Assembly (NCBI RefSeq): GCF_020329485.1
Contig: NZ_JAGKJI010000010.1
Span: 1 to 64,000, forward strand
Direction: 5' to 3'
Length of the DNA: 64,000 nt
Source: Bradyrhizobium cenepequi
Lineage (GTDB): Bacteria > Pseudomonadota > Alphaproteobacteria > Rhizobiales > Xanthobacteraceae
Shown here: in pieces, positions 35,971-43,139 of the stretch
How positions within the stretch are numbered: position 1 is the first letter of the stretch
Layout: each line of letters begins with the position of its first letter
Position numbers and translations under genes: made by a program
Notes under the pieces: model-generated
The model's input: the letters and a program-made list of their open reading frames with translations, nothing else
The model's database searches: none
What the model was told of the DNA's origin: nothing

Positions 35971-36546
35971 ATGACGATTCTCAAGCCAGCGATGGCGGCT
36001 TTGTCGGCGTCAATAATTGCGACGGGCGTTGGATTCCTGGTCTCACTGCCAGCAGGCAGTCAGGCCGCCTCTGGGAAGGTTCAACTCGTCGACGCGGCTG
36101 GCAATATGCGCATACCGGACAATTACCGCACGAGCTATGAATACCTCGGAAGTTGGTCTGTCGCAGGCGACGAGAAGGGTGCGAAAGAGATGCACACTGT
36201 TTACGCCTCGCCGGGAGCTGCGGAGGCGTATCGCGCTACGGGCAAGTTCCCTGATGGATCGGTCTTGGTAAAAGAGGTCCAGAGCACAGCGACTGAAGAA
36301 ATGACCACGGGCACGGTCAGTCATGTAGATCGTCTCAAGGGTTGGTTCATGATGGTGAAGGACGGCAAGAACAGCCACCCTGACAACAAGCTGTGGGGTA
36401 ACGGCTGGGCCTGGTCCTGGTTTGATGCTGACAATAAGGTCAAGACCACCTCGAAGGATTTTCGTACTGATTGTCTGGGCTGCCACGTTCCAGCCAAGGC
36501 GACGGATTGGATCTATGTCTCCGGTTATCCCGGACTGAAGAAGTAG
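35971..36546 (+). CDS. Cytochrome P460 family protein (second of tandem pair)
   Basis: 191 residues from ATG 35971, nine bases after the previous stop, with TAGGAGG. N-terminal signal segment to about residue 33 (GSQAASG). Domain blocks: YRTSYEYLGSWSVAGDEKGA, MHTVYASPGAAEAYRATGKF, PDGSVLVKEVQ (Lys101), EEMTTGTVSHVDRLKGWFMM, LWGNGWAWSWFDADNKVKTT and the heme motif C168-L-G-C-H172 followed by ATDWIYVSGYP. It is only distantly similar to its neighbour, so the pair is an old duplication or two lineages. Remnants at 2940-3097 and 51938-52030 belong to this subtype. Confidence 0.86.
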   Translation: MTILKPAMAALSASIIATGVGFLVSLPAGSQAASGKVQLVDAAGNMRIPDNYRTSYEYLGSWSVAGDEKGAKEMHTVYASPGAAEAYRATGKFPDGSVLVKEVQSTATEEMTTGTVSHVDRLKGWFMMVKDGKNSHPDNKLWGNGWAWSWFDADNKVKTTSKDFRTDCLGCHVPAKATDWIYVSGYPGLKK

Positions 36547-36611
36547 GTGCGAAATCGCCAAAATGGTGGTCCGGCCAAAGCCGGCTATGAAAGCCAGTGA
36601 TCGGAGCGATT

Positions 36612-37706
36612 ATGAAATCCAGCAAACCTCTTCGGAAATGCGTTTACGGACCGATGATGGTTCTTCTTATGTCTTTTTTCGCGACTGAGGGGAGTTCGGC
36701 GGCGGATACATCGACCGAGAAGAAAATCACGAAGCTGTTCCTCACCTCGGGCCAAGTCGATCTTGCAAGAGAAGTGGTAAGATTGCCGCTTCATCGCGGT
36801 CGCCTTTCCTCCGGAGAGACAGTTTGGTTCGTTCTCACCGACGTAAGCGATTTCGCCACTTCCGAGAAAATGGGCCTCACATGGGCGCCGAGCCTCAGTG
36901 AGGCAAAAGACCTCGCGAGCACGCGGGTTGCGGAAATGGATGAGGCCAATAACTTCACCTTCAAATCGGGGCGGGTTGATTTCTCACCAGTTCAGACGTT
37001 GACGGCCGGAGAGACGCCAAACTTCTTCCCGCCTAGGTTGGCGCGGGCCGGGTCTGTCGGGGATGCGCACTATAGCCCGCTGGTCCGGGTGGCAAACCGT
37101 AATGACATTGTTTTCAACGCCCCCATGATCGCCTTCAACGTCGGACCAGAGAAGATCTCGTTCTGCGGCGGCAATCCCGATTACTCGGTTGTGACCGACT
37201 CGGTGGCAAGCATCTGCCCTGACAATGGCACCGTCGACTTGAAGCTGCGCTTCGGATTTGCGGACGGCAAGCATCTGCGGTACCTCAGCTTCGACGCCAA
37301 CTCCGAGGAATCAGCAGCGCTCGAGGCATCCACCTTTGCGCCCGCCGAAAGCGACATCCTCCAAAGCGGCGCGACGGAGGTTATCTACACAATCGTAAAT
37401 GGTAAGACCGGTCCGAAGGATCCGGAGCGCCAAGGGCTTAACAGCGCGCTCAGTGGCGAAGGCCCTTCACTCGACATCCTTGCGAATTTCAAGGAGATCA
37501 GTGCCGGATATTCACCGATGTGGGATGTTCAACTGGCCGAGTGGACCAAAGAGACTATCGAAAAGAATCAACGAAAACTTATCACTGACGGTGACGATAT
37601 TACAGCAAAAAGCGAAGCTGGCTTGTTGGTAAGCCCTGTCGGAGGTCCGGTTAAAACGATCGGACATCTGGTGAACTGCCCAGTCGTGGGTTTCACCAAC
37701 GAATGA
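36612..37706 (+). CDS. Secreted protein, possibly DUF7482-like, partner of the P460 pair
   Basis: 364 residues from ATG 36612 (GGAG seven bases upstream; 36597 is in frame). Signal peptide with core GPMMVLLMSFFATEGSSA. Mature blocks: REVVRLPLHRGRLSSGETVW, FVLTDVSDFATSEKMGLTWA, SGRVDFSPVQTLTAGETPNF, AHYSPLVRVANRNDIVFNAP and QGLNSALSGEGPSLDILANF. The xLPLYRG-TVWFVLTD-DFA and YSPLV/VFNAP pattern recalls secreted DUF7482-type proteins; I recognise the pattern but not a function. It lies 66 bp after the second P460 gene on the same strand and probably belongs to the same unit. Two Cys (FCGGN, SICPDN) may form a disulfide. Confidence 0.7.
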   Translation: MKSSKPLRKCVYGPMMVLLMSFFATEGSSAADTSTEKKITKLFLTSGQVDLAREVVRLPLHRGRLSSGETVWFVLTDVSDFATSEKMGLTWAPSLSEAKDLASTRVAEMDEANNFTFKSGRVDFSPVQTLTAGETPNFFPPRLARAGSVGDAHYSPLVRVANRNDIVFNAPMIAFNVGPEKISFCGGNPDYSVVTDSVASICPDNGTVDLKLRFGFADGKHLRYLSFDANSEESAALEASTFAPAESDILQSGATEVIYTIVNGKTGPKDPERQGLNSALSGEGPSLDILANFKEISAGYSPMWDVQLAEWTKETIEKNQRKLITDGDDITAKSEAGLLVSPVGGPVKTIGHLVNCPVVGFTNE

Positions 37707-37881
37707 TTCTTCGACGAAGGAGATCGGCGAGTCTGAGGTTTCAGCACGTCTGCGGCAGCAGATCGCCGACATGGTCACCTTCTTCCAGATCAGGAAAGCT
37801 CCCAACGAAGGACTGCACGCGCAGCTTCGCGACTTCGTCGAAGCAGATGATCGACTGGTGTCTTTCGCTGAGGGAAAGTGA
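37707..37881 (+). pseudogene. Unidentified coding remnant abutting the tandem array
   Basis: One frame reads STKEIGESEVSARLRQQIAD, MVTFFQIRKAPNEGLHAQLR, DFVEADDRLVSFAEGK and stops at TGA 37879-37881, immediately before the first repeat unit. The composition is that of a real helical protein C-terminus, but no start exists because the frame enters the neighbouring gene. Likely the tail of a lost gene; family not recognised. Confidence 0.4.
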
Positions 37882-38063
37882 CAAGCAAGAGAACCAAGCA
37901 AGAGAACCAAGCAAGAGAACCAAGCAAGAGAACCAAGCAAGAGAACCAAGCAAGAGAACCAAGCAAGAGAACCAAGCAAGAGAACCAAGCAAGAGAACCA
38001 AGCAAGAGAACCAAGCAAGAGAACCAAGCAAGAGAACCAAGCAAGAGAACCAAGCAAGAGAAC
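37882..38063. repeat. 14 perfect tandem copies of a 13-bp unit
   Basis: Unit caagcaagagaac repeated exactly 14 times (182 bp) with no variant. Because 13 is not a multiple of three, every frame cycles through the same 13 residues: plus strand Q-E-N-Q-A-R-E-P-S-K-R-T-K, minus strand hydrophobic GSLAWFSCLVLLL. No stop occurs in any of the six frames. Each gain or loss of one unit shifts the frame across the array. Confidence 0.97.
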
Positions 38064-38255
38064 AGCGCGTTCAAGTTTTCTCGATCGGCCGCAAACGTGC
38101 CGATGTGATCGTGCGAATTTGAAAGCGGCTGCTAGTAAACTACACCTGAAATCCGGTAACGGTTGGTGCGGTGCGCGGTGACCGGTTCGCAATTGAAGTC
38201 CGACATCGCGTGGAGCTTAGTAAATAGCGAACCTGGTTTGGGAGCGCGCGTCGCG

Positions 38256-38483
38256 ATGAAGGAAAATCCGGAGAAGGAAAGCTCTGAGCGAAGAATTCCT
38301 CGGCGTGATCTGCTTCGCCTGACCATCGCCGGGAGCGGCGCAGTCGCTGCCGGCGCATTGCTGCCGCGGCCGGCACCCGCGCAATCGGTCGATATGAAGG
38401 ATAAGCGCAGGGCGCGCTATCAGGCCGATTCCGCCGAGGTTCGAGACTTCTACCGTGTCAACAGCTATCCCGGCGCTCGCTAG
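38256..38483 (+). CDS. Formate dehydrogenase region Tat-signal protein
   Basis: 75 residues from ATG 38256. A twin-arginine signal (ERRIPRRDLLRLTIAGSGAV) followed by a short tail with YQADSAEVRDFYRVNSYP. This is the small protein family found just upstream of fdh catalytic genes (formate dehydrogenase region TAT target, TIGR02811 type). It may help assembly or export of the enzyme; its exact role is unknown. It lies 12 bp before the catalytic subunit gene, and the GGGAGG ribosome site of that gene overlaps its end. Confidence 0.8.
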   Translation: MKENPEKESSERRIPRRDLLRLTIAGSGAVAAGALLPRPAPAQSVDMKDKRRARYQADSAEVRDFYRVNSYPGAR

Positions 38484-38495
38484 AGGGAGGCGTTC

Positions 38496-41450
38496 TTGCT
38501 GATTAGGAAGTCCGATCGTCGTCGAGGAAGTGCAAAGCCCGTTCTCGCTGAAGCGAACAGGCCGGGCGGCGGATTGGATCGACGCACTTTTCTGAAGCGT
38601 TCGGGAATCGCGGCCGGCGCGCTCGCGGCGCTCGGCGAGCTCGCGCTGAATGGTGTGCGCAAGGCGGAGGCCGGCCCACCGGCGGCTCCGGGCGCGCCCG
38701 TCGCGACCCGCAAGAATATCTGCACCCACTGTTCGGTCGGCTGCTCAGTGATCGCCAAGGTCTCGAATGGCGTCTGGATCGGGCAGGAGCCGGACTACGA
38801 CAGCCCGATCAATCGCGGCTCGCATTGCTGCAAGGGTGCTGCGGTCCGCGACGACGTCCTGAGTGAGCGGCGGCTGCGCTATCCCGTCAAGCTCGTCAAC
38901 GGCCAGTGGATGCGGATCTCCTGGGAGACTGCGATCAATGAGATCGGCGACAAGCTCATGGAGATCCGCCAGAACGCGGGGCCCGACTCGGTGTATTGGC
39001 TCGGCTCGGCCAAGTTCACCAACGAGGCGGCCTATCTCAACCGCAAGCTCGCGGCATTCTGGGGCACCAACAATTCCGACCACCAGGCCCGCATCTGCCA
39101 CTCCACGACCGTCACCGGCGTAGCCAACACCTGGGGCTACGGCGCGATGACCAACAGCTACAACGACATCCGCAACGCTCGGACCATCCTGTTGATGGGC
39201 GGCAATCCGGCCGAGGCGCATCCGGTCTCGTTGCAGCACATCCTCGAGGGCAAGGAGCTCAACCGCGCCAACATGATCGTGGTCGATCCGCGGATGACGC
39301 GGACGGCGGCGCACGCAACCGAATATGTCCGGGTGCGCCCGGGAACCCATATCGCCACAATCTACGGCATGCTGTGGCACATTTTCGAGAATGGCTGGGA
39401 GGACAAGGAATTCCTCAGCCAGCGCGTCTACGGTGTCGATGAGATCCGCAAGGCGGCGGCGAAGTGGAACCCGAAGGAGGTCGAGCGCGTCACCGGCCTG
39501 CCCGAGGCGCAGGTCAAGCACATCGCCGAACTGTTTGCCAAGCAGAAGCCGGCGACGCTGATCTGGGCGATGGGGCAGACGCAATTCACTACCGGCACCG
39601 CAAATGTCCGCGCCAGTTGTCTCTTGCTGCTTGCCACCGGCAATGTCGGCATGCCCGGTGCTGGAGCCAACATCTTCCGCGGCCACACCAACGTGCAGGG
39701 CGCGACCGATCTCGGCCTCGATGTGACGACGTTGCCGCTTTATTACGGCCTTGCCGAAGGTGCCTGGCGGCATTGGTGCCGAGTGTGGGAAGTCGACTAC
39801 GAGTGGATGAAGTCGCGCTTTCCGAGCAAGACGCTGATGGAAACACCGGGCATTCCGAGCACGCGCTGGTTCGACGCGACCTTGCTGCCGAAGGACCAGA
39901 TCAGCCAGCCCAATCCGGTGCAGGCCATGTTCGTCATGGGGCATGGCGTCAACACCATCACCCGGATGCCGGAAGCGGTGCGCGGCATCGAGAAGCTCGA
40001 GCTCCTGGTGGTGTGCGATCCCTATCCGACCGCGTGGTCGGTGCTCTCCGAGCGCAAGAATGGCACGTATCTCCTGCCGGCCTGCACGAGCTTCGAGATG
40101 GAGGGCTCGCGCACCGCCTCCAACCGCTCGCTACAATGGGGCGAAAAGATCGTCGAGCCGGTCTTCGAATCCAAGAACGATTACGACCTGATGTATATGC
40201 TCGCGCGCAAGCTCGGCTTTGCCGAGGCGATGTTCAAGAACATCAAGGTCGAGTACGGCGCGGTGTCGGCGGAGGACATCCTGCGCGAGATCAACCGCGG
40301 CGGCTGGTCGACCGGCTATTGCGGGCAATCGCCGGAGCGGCTCAAGGCGCATATGAGGAACCAGGCCAAGTTCGACCTGGTGACCCTGCGGGCGCCGAAG
40401 GACGATCCGGAAGTCGGCGGCGACTATTACGGCCTGCCATGGCCGTGCTGGGGCACGCCGGAGTTCAGGCACCCGGGCACGCCGCTCCTCTACAACAACA
40501 ATCTTTCGGTGAAGGATGGCGGCGGCAGCTTCCGCGCGCGGTTCGGCGTCGAGCGTGTCGTCAAGCGCAAGGTGATGGAGAATGGGCAGGAGGTCGAGCG
40601 GGAGGAGCACGACAATCTCCTCGCCGAGGGCTCCTATTCGGTCGGCTCCGACATCAAGGACGGCTATCCCGAATTCACGCTGGGCGTGCTGAAGAAGCTC
40701 GGCTGGGACAAGGAGCTGACGCCGCAGGAAATGGAGATCATCCGGCGCGTCAATTCGGCCGACCCCGATAAGGTGTCTTGGTCGCTCGATCTGTCCGGCG
40801 GCATCCAGCGGGTGGCGATCGAGCACGGCTGCTCGCCTTACGGCAACGGCAAGGCACGCATGATCGCCTGGAATCTGCCCGATCCGATTCCGGTCTACCG
40901 CGAGCCGATCTACACGCCGCGTCCCGACCTTGTCGCAGACTATCCGACCTTGCCCGACGCCAAGCAATTCCGCGTGCCTAACATTGGCTTCTCCGTGCAG
41001 AAGTCCGCCGTCGATCGTGGCATCTCAAAGCAGTTCCCGCTGATCCTGAGCTCGGGCCGGCTGGTGGAATATGAAGGCGGCGGCGAGGAGACGCGCTCCA
41101 ACAAGTGGCTCGCCGAGCTGAAGCAGTACATGTATGTCGAGATCAATCCGGCCGACGCCGCCCAGCGCGGCATCAAGGACGGGGGCTGGGTGTGGGTGAC
41201 CGGCGCCGAGAACAGCTCGCGGACCCGCGTCAAGGCGATGGTCACCGAGCGCGTCGGCAAGGGCGTCGCCTGGATGCCCTTCCATTTCGCCGGCTTTTTC
41301 GAGGGCGACGATCTGCGCGCCAAATATCCGAGGGGCGCCGATCCGATTGTGCTCGGCGAAAGCGTGAACACGCTGACGACCTATGGCTACGACCCTGCAA
41401 CCGGCATGCAGGAGCCGAAGGCGACGCTCTGCCAGATCAGGGCCGCGTGA
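38496..41450 (+). CDS. fdhA: Formate dehydrogenase catalytic (molybdopterin) subunit, Cys type
   Basis: 984 residues from TTG 38496 (GGGAGG upstream). Tat signal DRRTFLKRSGIAAGALAALG at residues 28-47. The N-terminal 4Fe-4S site is C76-x2-C79-x3-C83 with a later Cys at 111/112 (GSHCCKGAA). Active-site C201-H202 in NNSDHQARICHSTTVTG: Cys replaces the selenocysteine of E. coli FdnG, so no SECIS element is needed. Molybdopterin domains follow (LLMGGNPAEAHPVSLQHI, GHGVNTITRMPE, WMPFHFAGFFEGDD). Oxidises formate to CO2 in the periplasm and passes electrons to FdhB. First large gene of fdhABC. Confidence 0.95.
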   Translation: MLIRKSDRRRGSAKPVLAEANRPGGGLDRRTFLKRSGIAAGALAALGELALNGVRKAEAGPPAAPGAPVATRKNICTHCSVGCSVIAKVSNGVWIGQEPDYDSPINRGSHCCKGAAVRDDVLSERRLRYPVKLVNGQWMRISWETAINEIGDKLMEIRQNAGPDSVYWLGSAKFTNEAAYLNRKLAAFWGTNNSDHQARICHSTTVTGVANTWGYGAMTNSYNDIRNARTILLMGGNPAEAHPVSLQHILEGKELNRANMIVVDPRMTRTAAHATEYVRVRPGTHIATIYGMLWHIFENGWEDKEFLSQRVYGVDEIRKAAAKWNPKEVERVTGLPEAQVKHIAELFAKQKPATLIWAMGQTQFTTGTANVRASCLLLLATGNVGMPGAGANIFRGHTNVQGATDLGLDVTTLPLYYGLAEGAWRHWCRVWEVDYEWMKSRFPSKTLMETPGIPSTRWFDATLLPKDQISQPNPVQAMFVMGHGVNTITRMPEAVRGIEKLELLVVCDPYPTAWSVLSERKNGTYLLPACTSFEMEGSRTASNRSLQWGEKIVEPVFESKNDYDLMYMLARKLGFAEAMFKNIKVEYGAVSAEDILREINRGGWSTGYCGQSPERLKAHMRNQAKFDLVTLRAPKDDPEVGGDYYGLPWPCWGTPEFRHPGTPLLYNNNLSVKDGGGSFRARFGVERVVKRKVMENGQEVEREEHDNLLAEGSYSVGSDIKDGYPEFTLGVLKKLGWDKELTPQEMEIIRRVNSADPDKVSWSLDLSGGIQRVAIEHGCSPYGNGKARMIAWNLPDPIPVYREPIYTPRPDLVADYPTLPDAKQFRVPNIGFSVQKSAVDRGISKQFPLILSSGRLVEYEGGGEETRSNKWLAELKQYMYVEINPADAAQRGIKDGGWVWVTGAENSSRTRVKAMVTERVGKGVAWMPFHFAGFFEGDDLRAKYPRGADPIVLGESVNTLTTYGYDPATGMQEPKATLCQIRAA

Positions 41451-41462
41451 GAGGAACAGACG

Positions 41463-42065
41463 ATGGCACGCATGAAATTCCTTTGTGACGCGGACCGTTG
41501 TATCGACTGCAACGCCTGCGTCACCGCGTGCAAGAACGAGAACGAGGTGCCTTGGGGCATCAACCGCCGCCGCGTCGTCACCATCAATGACGGCAAGCCC
41601 GGCGAGCGTTCGGTGTCGATGGCCTGCATGCATTGTACGGACCCGCCCTGCGCGTCGGTCTGCCCGGTGAACTGCATCTTCCCGACCGAGGACGGCGTCG
41701 TCCTGCACAATAAGGATCAGTGCATCGGTTGCGGCTACTGCTTCTACGCCTGTCCGTTCGGCGCGCCGCAATACCCGCAAGTCGGCAATTTTGGTTCGCG
41801 CGGCAAGATGGACAAGTGCACCTACTGCGCTGGCGGCGGTGGACCGGAGGCGCCGGGCAGCGCGGCGGAATTCGCCAAATACGGCTCGAACCGATTCGGC
41901 GACGGCAAATTGCCGCTGTGCGCGGAGATGTGCTCGACCAAGTCGCTGTTGGCCGGCGATGGCGACATCATCGCGCAGATCTACGGCGAGCGGGTGCGCA
42001 AGCGCGGCTATGGTTCCGGCGCCTGGGGCTGGACCACGGCCTATCACGATGACGTCGAGGTCTGA
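41463..42065 (+). CDS. fdhB: Formate dehydrogenase iron-sulfur subunit
   Basis: 200 residues, 12 bp after fdhA. Four Cys clusters of the DMSO-reductase-type FeS subunit: CIDCNACVTACKNE, CMHCTDPPCASVCPVNC, CIGCGYCFYACPFGAPQ and CTYC...LCAEMCSTKSL, room for four 4Fe-4S centres forming a wire from FdhA to the cytochrome b subunit. Shorter than E. coli FdnH (about 290) because the C-terminal transmembrane helix is absent; membrane attachment must depend on FdhC. Confidence 0.94.
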   Translation: MARMKFLCDADRCIDCNACVTACKNENEVPWGINRRRVVTINDGKPGERSVSMACMHCTDPPCASVCPVNCIFPTEDGVVLHNKDQCIGCGYCFYACPFGAPQYPQVGNFGSRGKMDKCTYCAGGGGPEAPGSAAEFAKYGSNRFGDGKLPLCAEMCSTKSLLAGDGDIIAQIYGERVRKRGYGSGAWGWTTAYHDDVEV

Positions 42066-42121
42066 GCGGACAGGCTCATGCGGGCCCGCGATGGGCGCGG
42101 GATGAGAACAGGGTGATGGTT

Positions 42122-43129
42122 ATGACGTTTCTCGCACGCTTTCGTCTGGCGACCTTCGTCCTGGCGTTGCTTGCGATCGCCGCGGCGGCGCCTGTCTTTG
42201 CGCAGAAAGTGAATCCGGACGGCGCGCCAAATCCGACCGCGAGCGTCACCAGCCAGCGCGAGCTGCTGCAGCAGGTGCCGCGCATCACGGGCCGCATCGA
42301 CATTCCCGACACCAAAGCTAGCGTGCTGATCCAGCCGGCTGGACGGACCTGGGACTATTTCCACCAGGTTCTGCTGCGCCGGGGTGGCGCGATCGTGATC
42401 CTTGGTACGGTCCTGCTGCTGGCGATTGGCTATCTGATCCTCGGGCGGCTCCGGATCTCAGCCGGGCGCTCGGGGCAGAAAGTCGTTCGCTTTAAGGCGT
42501 TCGAGCGTTTCGCGCACTGGCTGACGGCAGCGTCCTTCATCATCCTCGGACTGACCGGATTGAATATCACCTTCGGCAAGGCCGCGCTGCTGCCGATTGT
42601 CGGGCCGGACACGTTTGCCGCCATCTCGCAGGTCGCGAAATACGTACACAACTTCACGAGCTTCGCCTTTGTGGCTGGCCTGGTCCTGATCACGGTGATC
42701 TTCTTCAAGGACAATCTTTTGGAGAAGGTGGATATCGACTGGCTCAAACAGGGCGGCGGCTTCATCAAGAATAGACACGCGCCGGCGGGCCGCTTCAATT
42801 TCGGCGAGAAGATCGTGTTCTGGCTGTCGATCTCGGCTGGTATCGCCGTTTCAGCTTCGGGATTCTTGCTGCTGTTTCCGTTCTATGGGACCGATATCCT
42901 CGGCATGCAGCTCGCACAGATGGTGCACGCCGTGGTGGCCATCCTGTTCGTCGCCCTCATCCTCGCTCACATCTATATCGGCACCGTCGGGATGGAGGGC
43001 GCATTCGAGGCGATGGGCACCGGCGAGGTCGACCTCAACTGGGCCAAGGAACACCACGATCAATGGATCGCCAAGAAGCTTGCGGGCGAGAACGGTCGCG
43101 GCGAGCCCACGGCGACGCCGGCGGAATAG
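42122..43129 (+). CDS. fdhC: Formate dehydrogenase cytochrome b556 (gamma) subunit
   Basis: 335 residues from ATG 42122, chosen because AGGG lies eight bases upstream (42113 GTG and 42116 ATG are in frame). Signal-like N-terminus (LATFVLALLAIAAAAPVFAQ), then a leading membrane helix (GTVLLLAIGYLILGRL) and a four-helix cytochrome b core: FERFAHWLTAASFIILGLTG, YVHNFTSFAFVAGLVLI, KIVFWLSISAGIAVSASGFL, MVHAVVAILFVALILAHIYI. His in AHW, VHN, VHAV and AHIY are candidate b-heme ligands. Delivers formate electrons to the quinone pool. Confidence 0.92.
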   Translation: MTFLARFRLATFVLALLAIAAAAPVFAQKVNPDGAPNPTASVTSQRELLQQVPRITGRIDIPDTKASVLIQPAGRTWDYFHQVLLRRGGAIVILGTVLLLAIGYLILGRLRISAGRSGQKVVRFKAFERFAHWLTAASFIILGLTGLNITFGKAALLPIVGPDTFAAISQVAKYVHNFTSFAFVAGLVLITVIFFKDNLLEKVDIDWLKQGGGFIKNRHAPAGRFNFGEKIVFWLSISAGIAVSASGFLLLFPFYGTDILGMQLAQMVHAVVAILFVALILAHIYIGTVGMEGAFEAMGTGEVDLNWAKEHHDQWIAKKLAGENGRGEPTATPAE

Positions 43130-43139
43130 CGGCTGCTGT

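Noticed and set aside
37882..38063. Tandem array considered as CRISPR
   Set aside because: Units are contiguous 13-mers without spacers and no cas genes are present.
37512..38192. Apparent repetitive membrane protein with GSLAWFSCLVLLL units on the minus strand
   Set aside because: An artefact of the 13-bp tandem array, which is open in every frame; no start region, ribosome site or flanking protein-like sequence supports it.
38745..39944. 399-codon minus-strand open frame opposite fdhA
   Set aside because: Pure antisense shadow of a highly conserved high-GC gene; its translation is Arg/Val/Asp-rich without family motifs.
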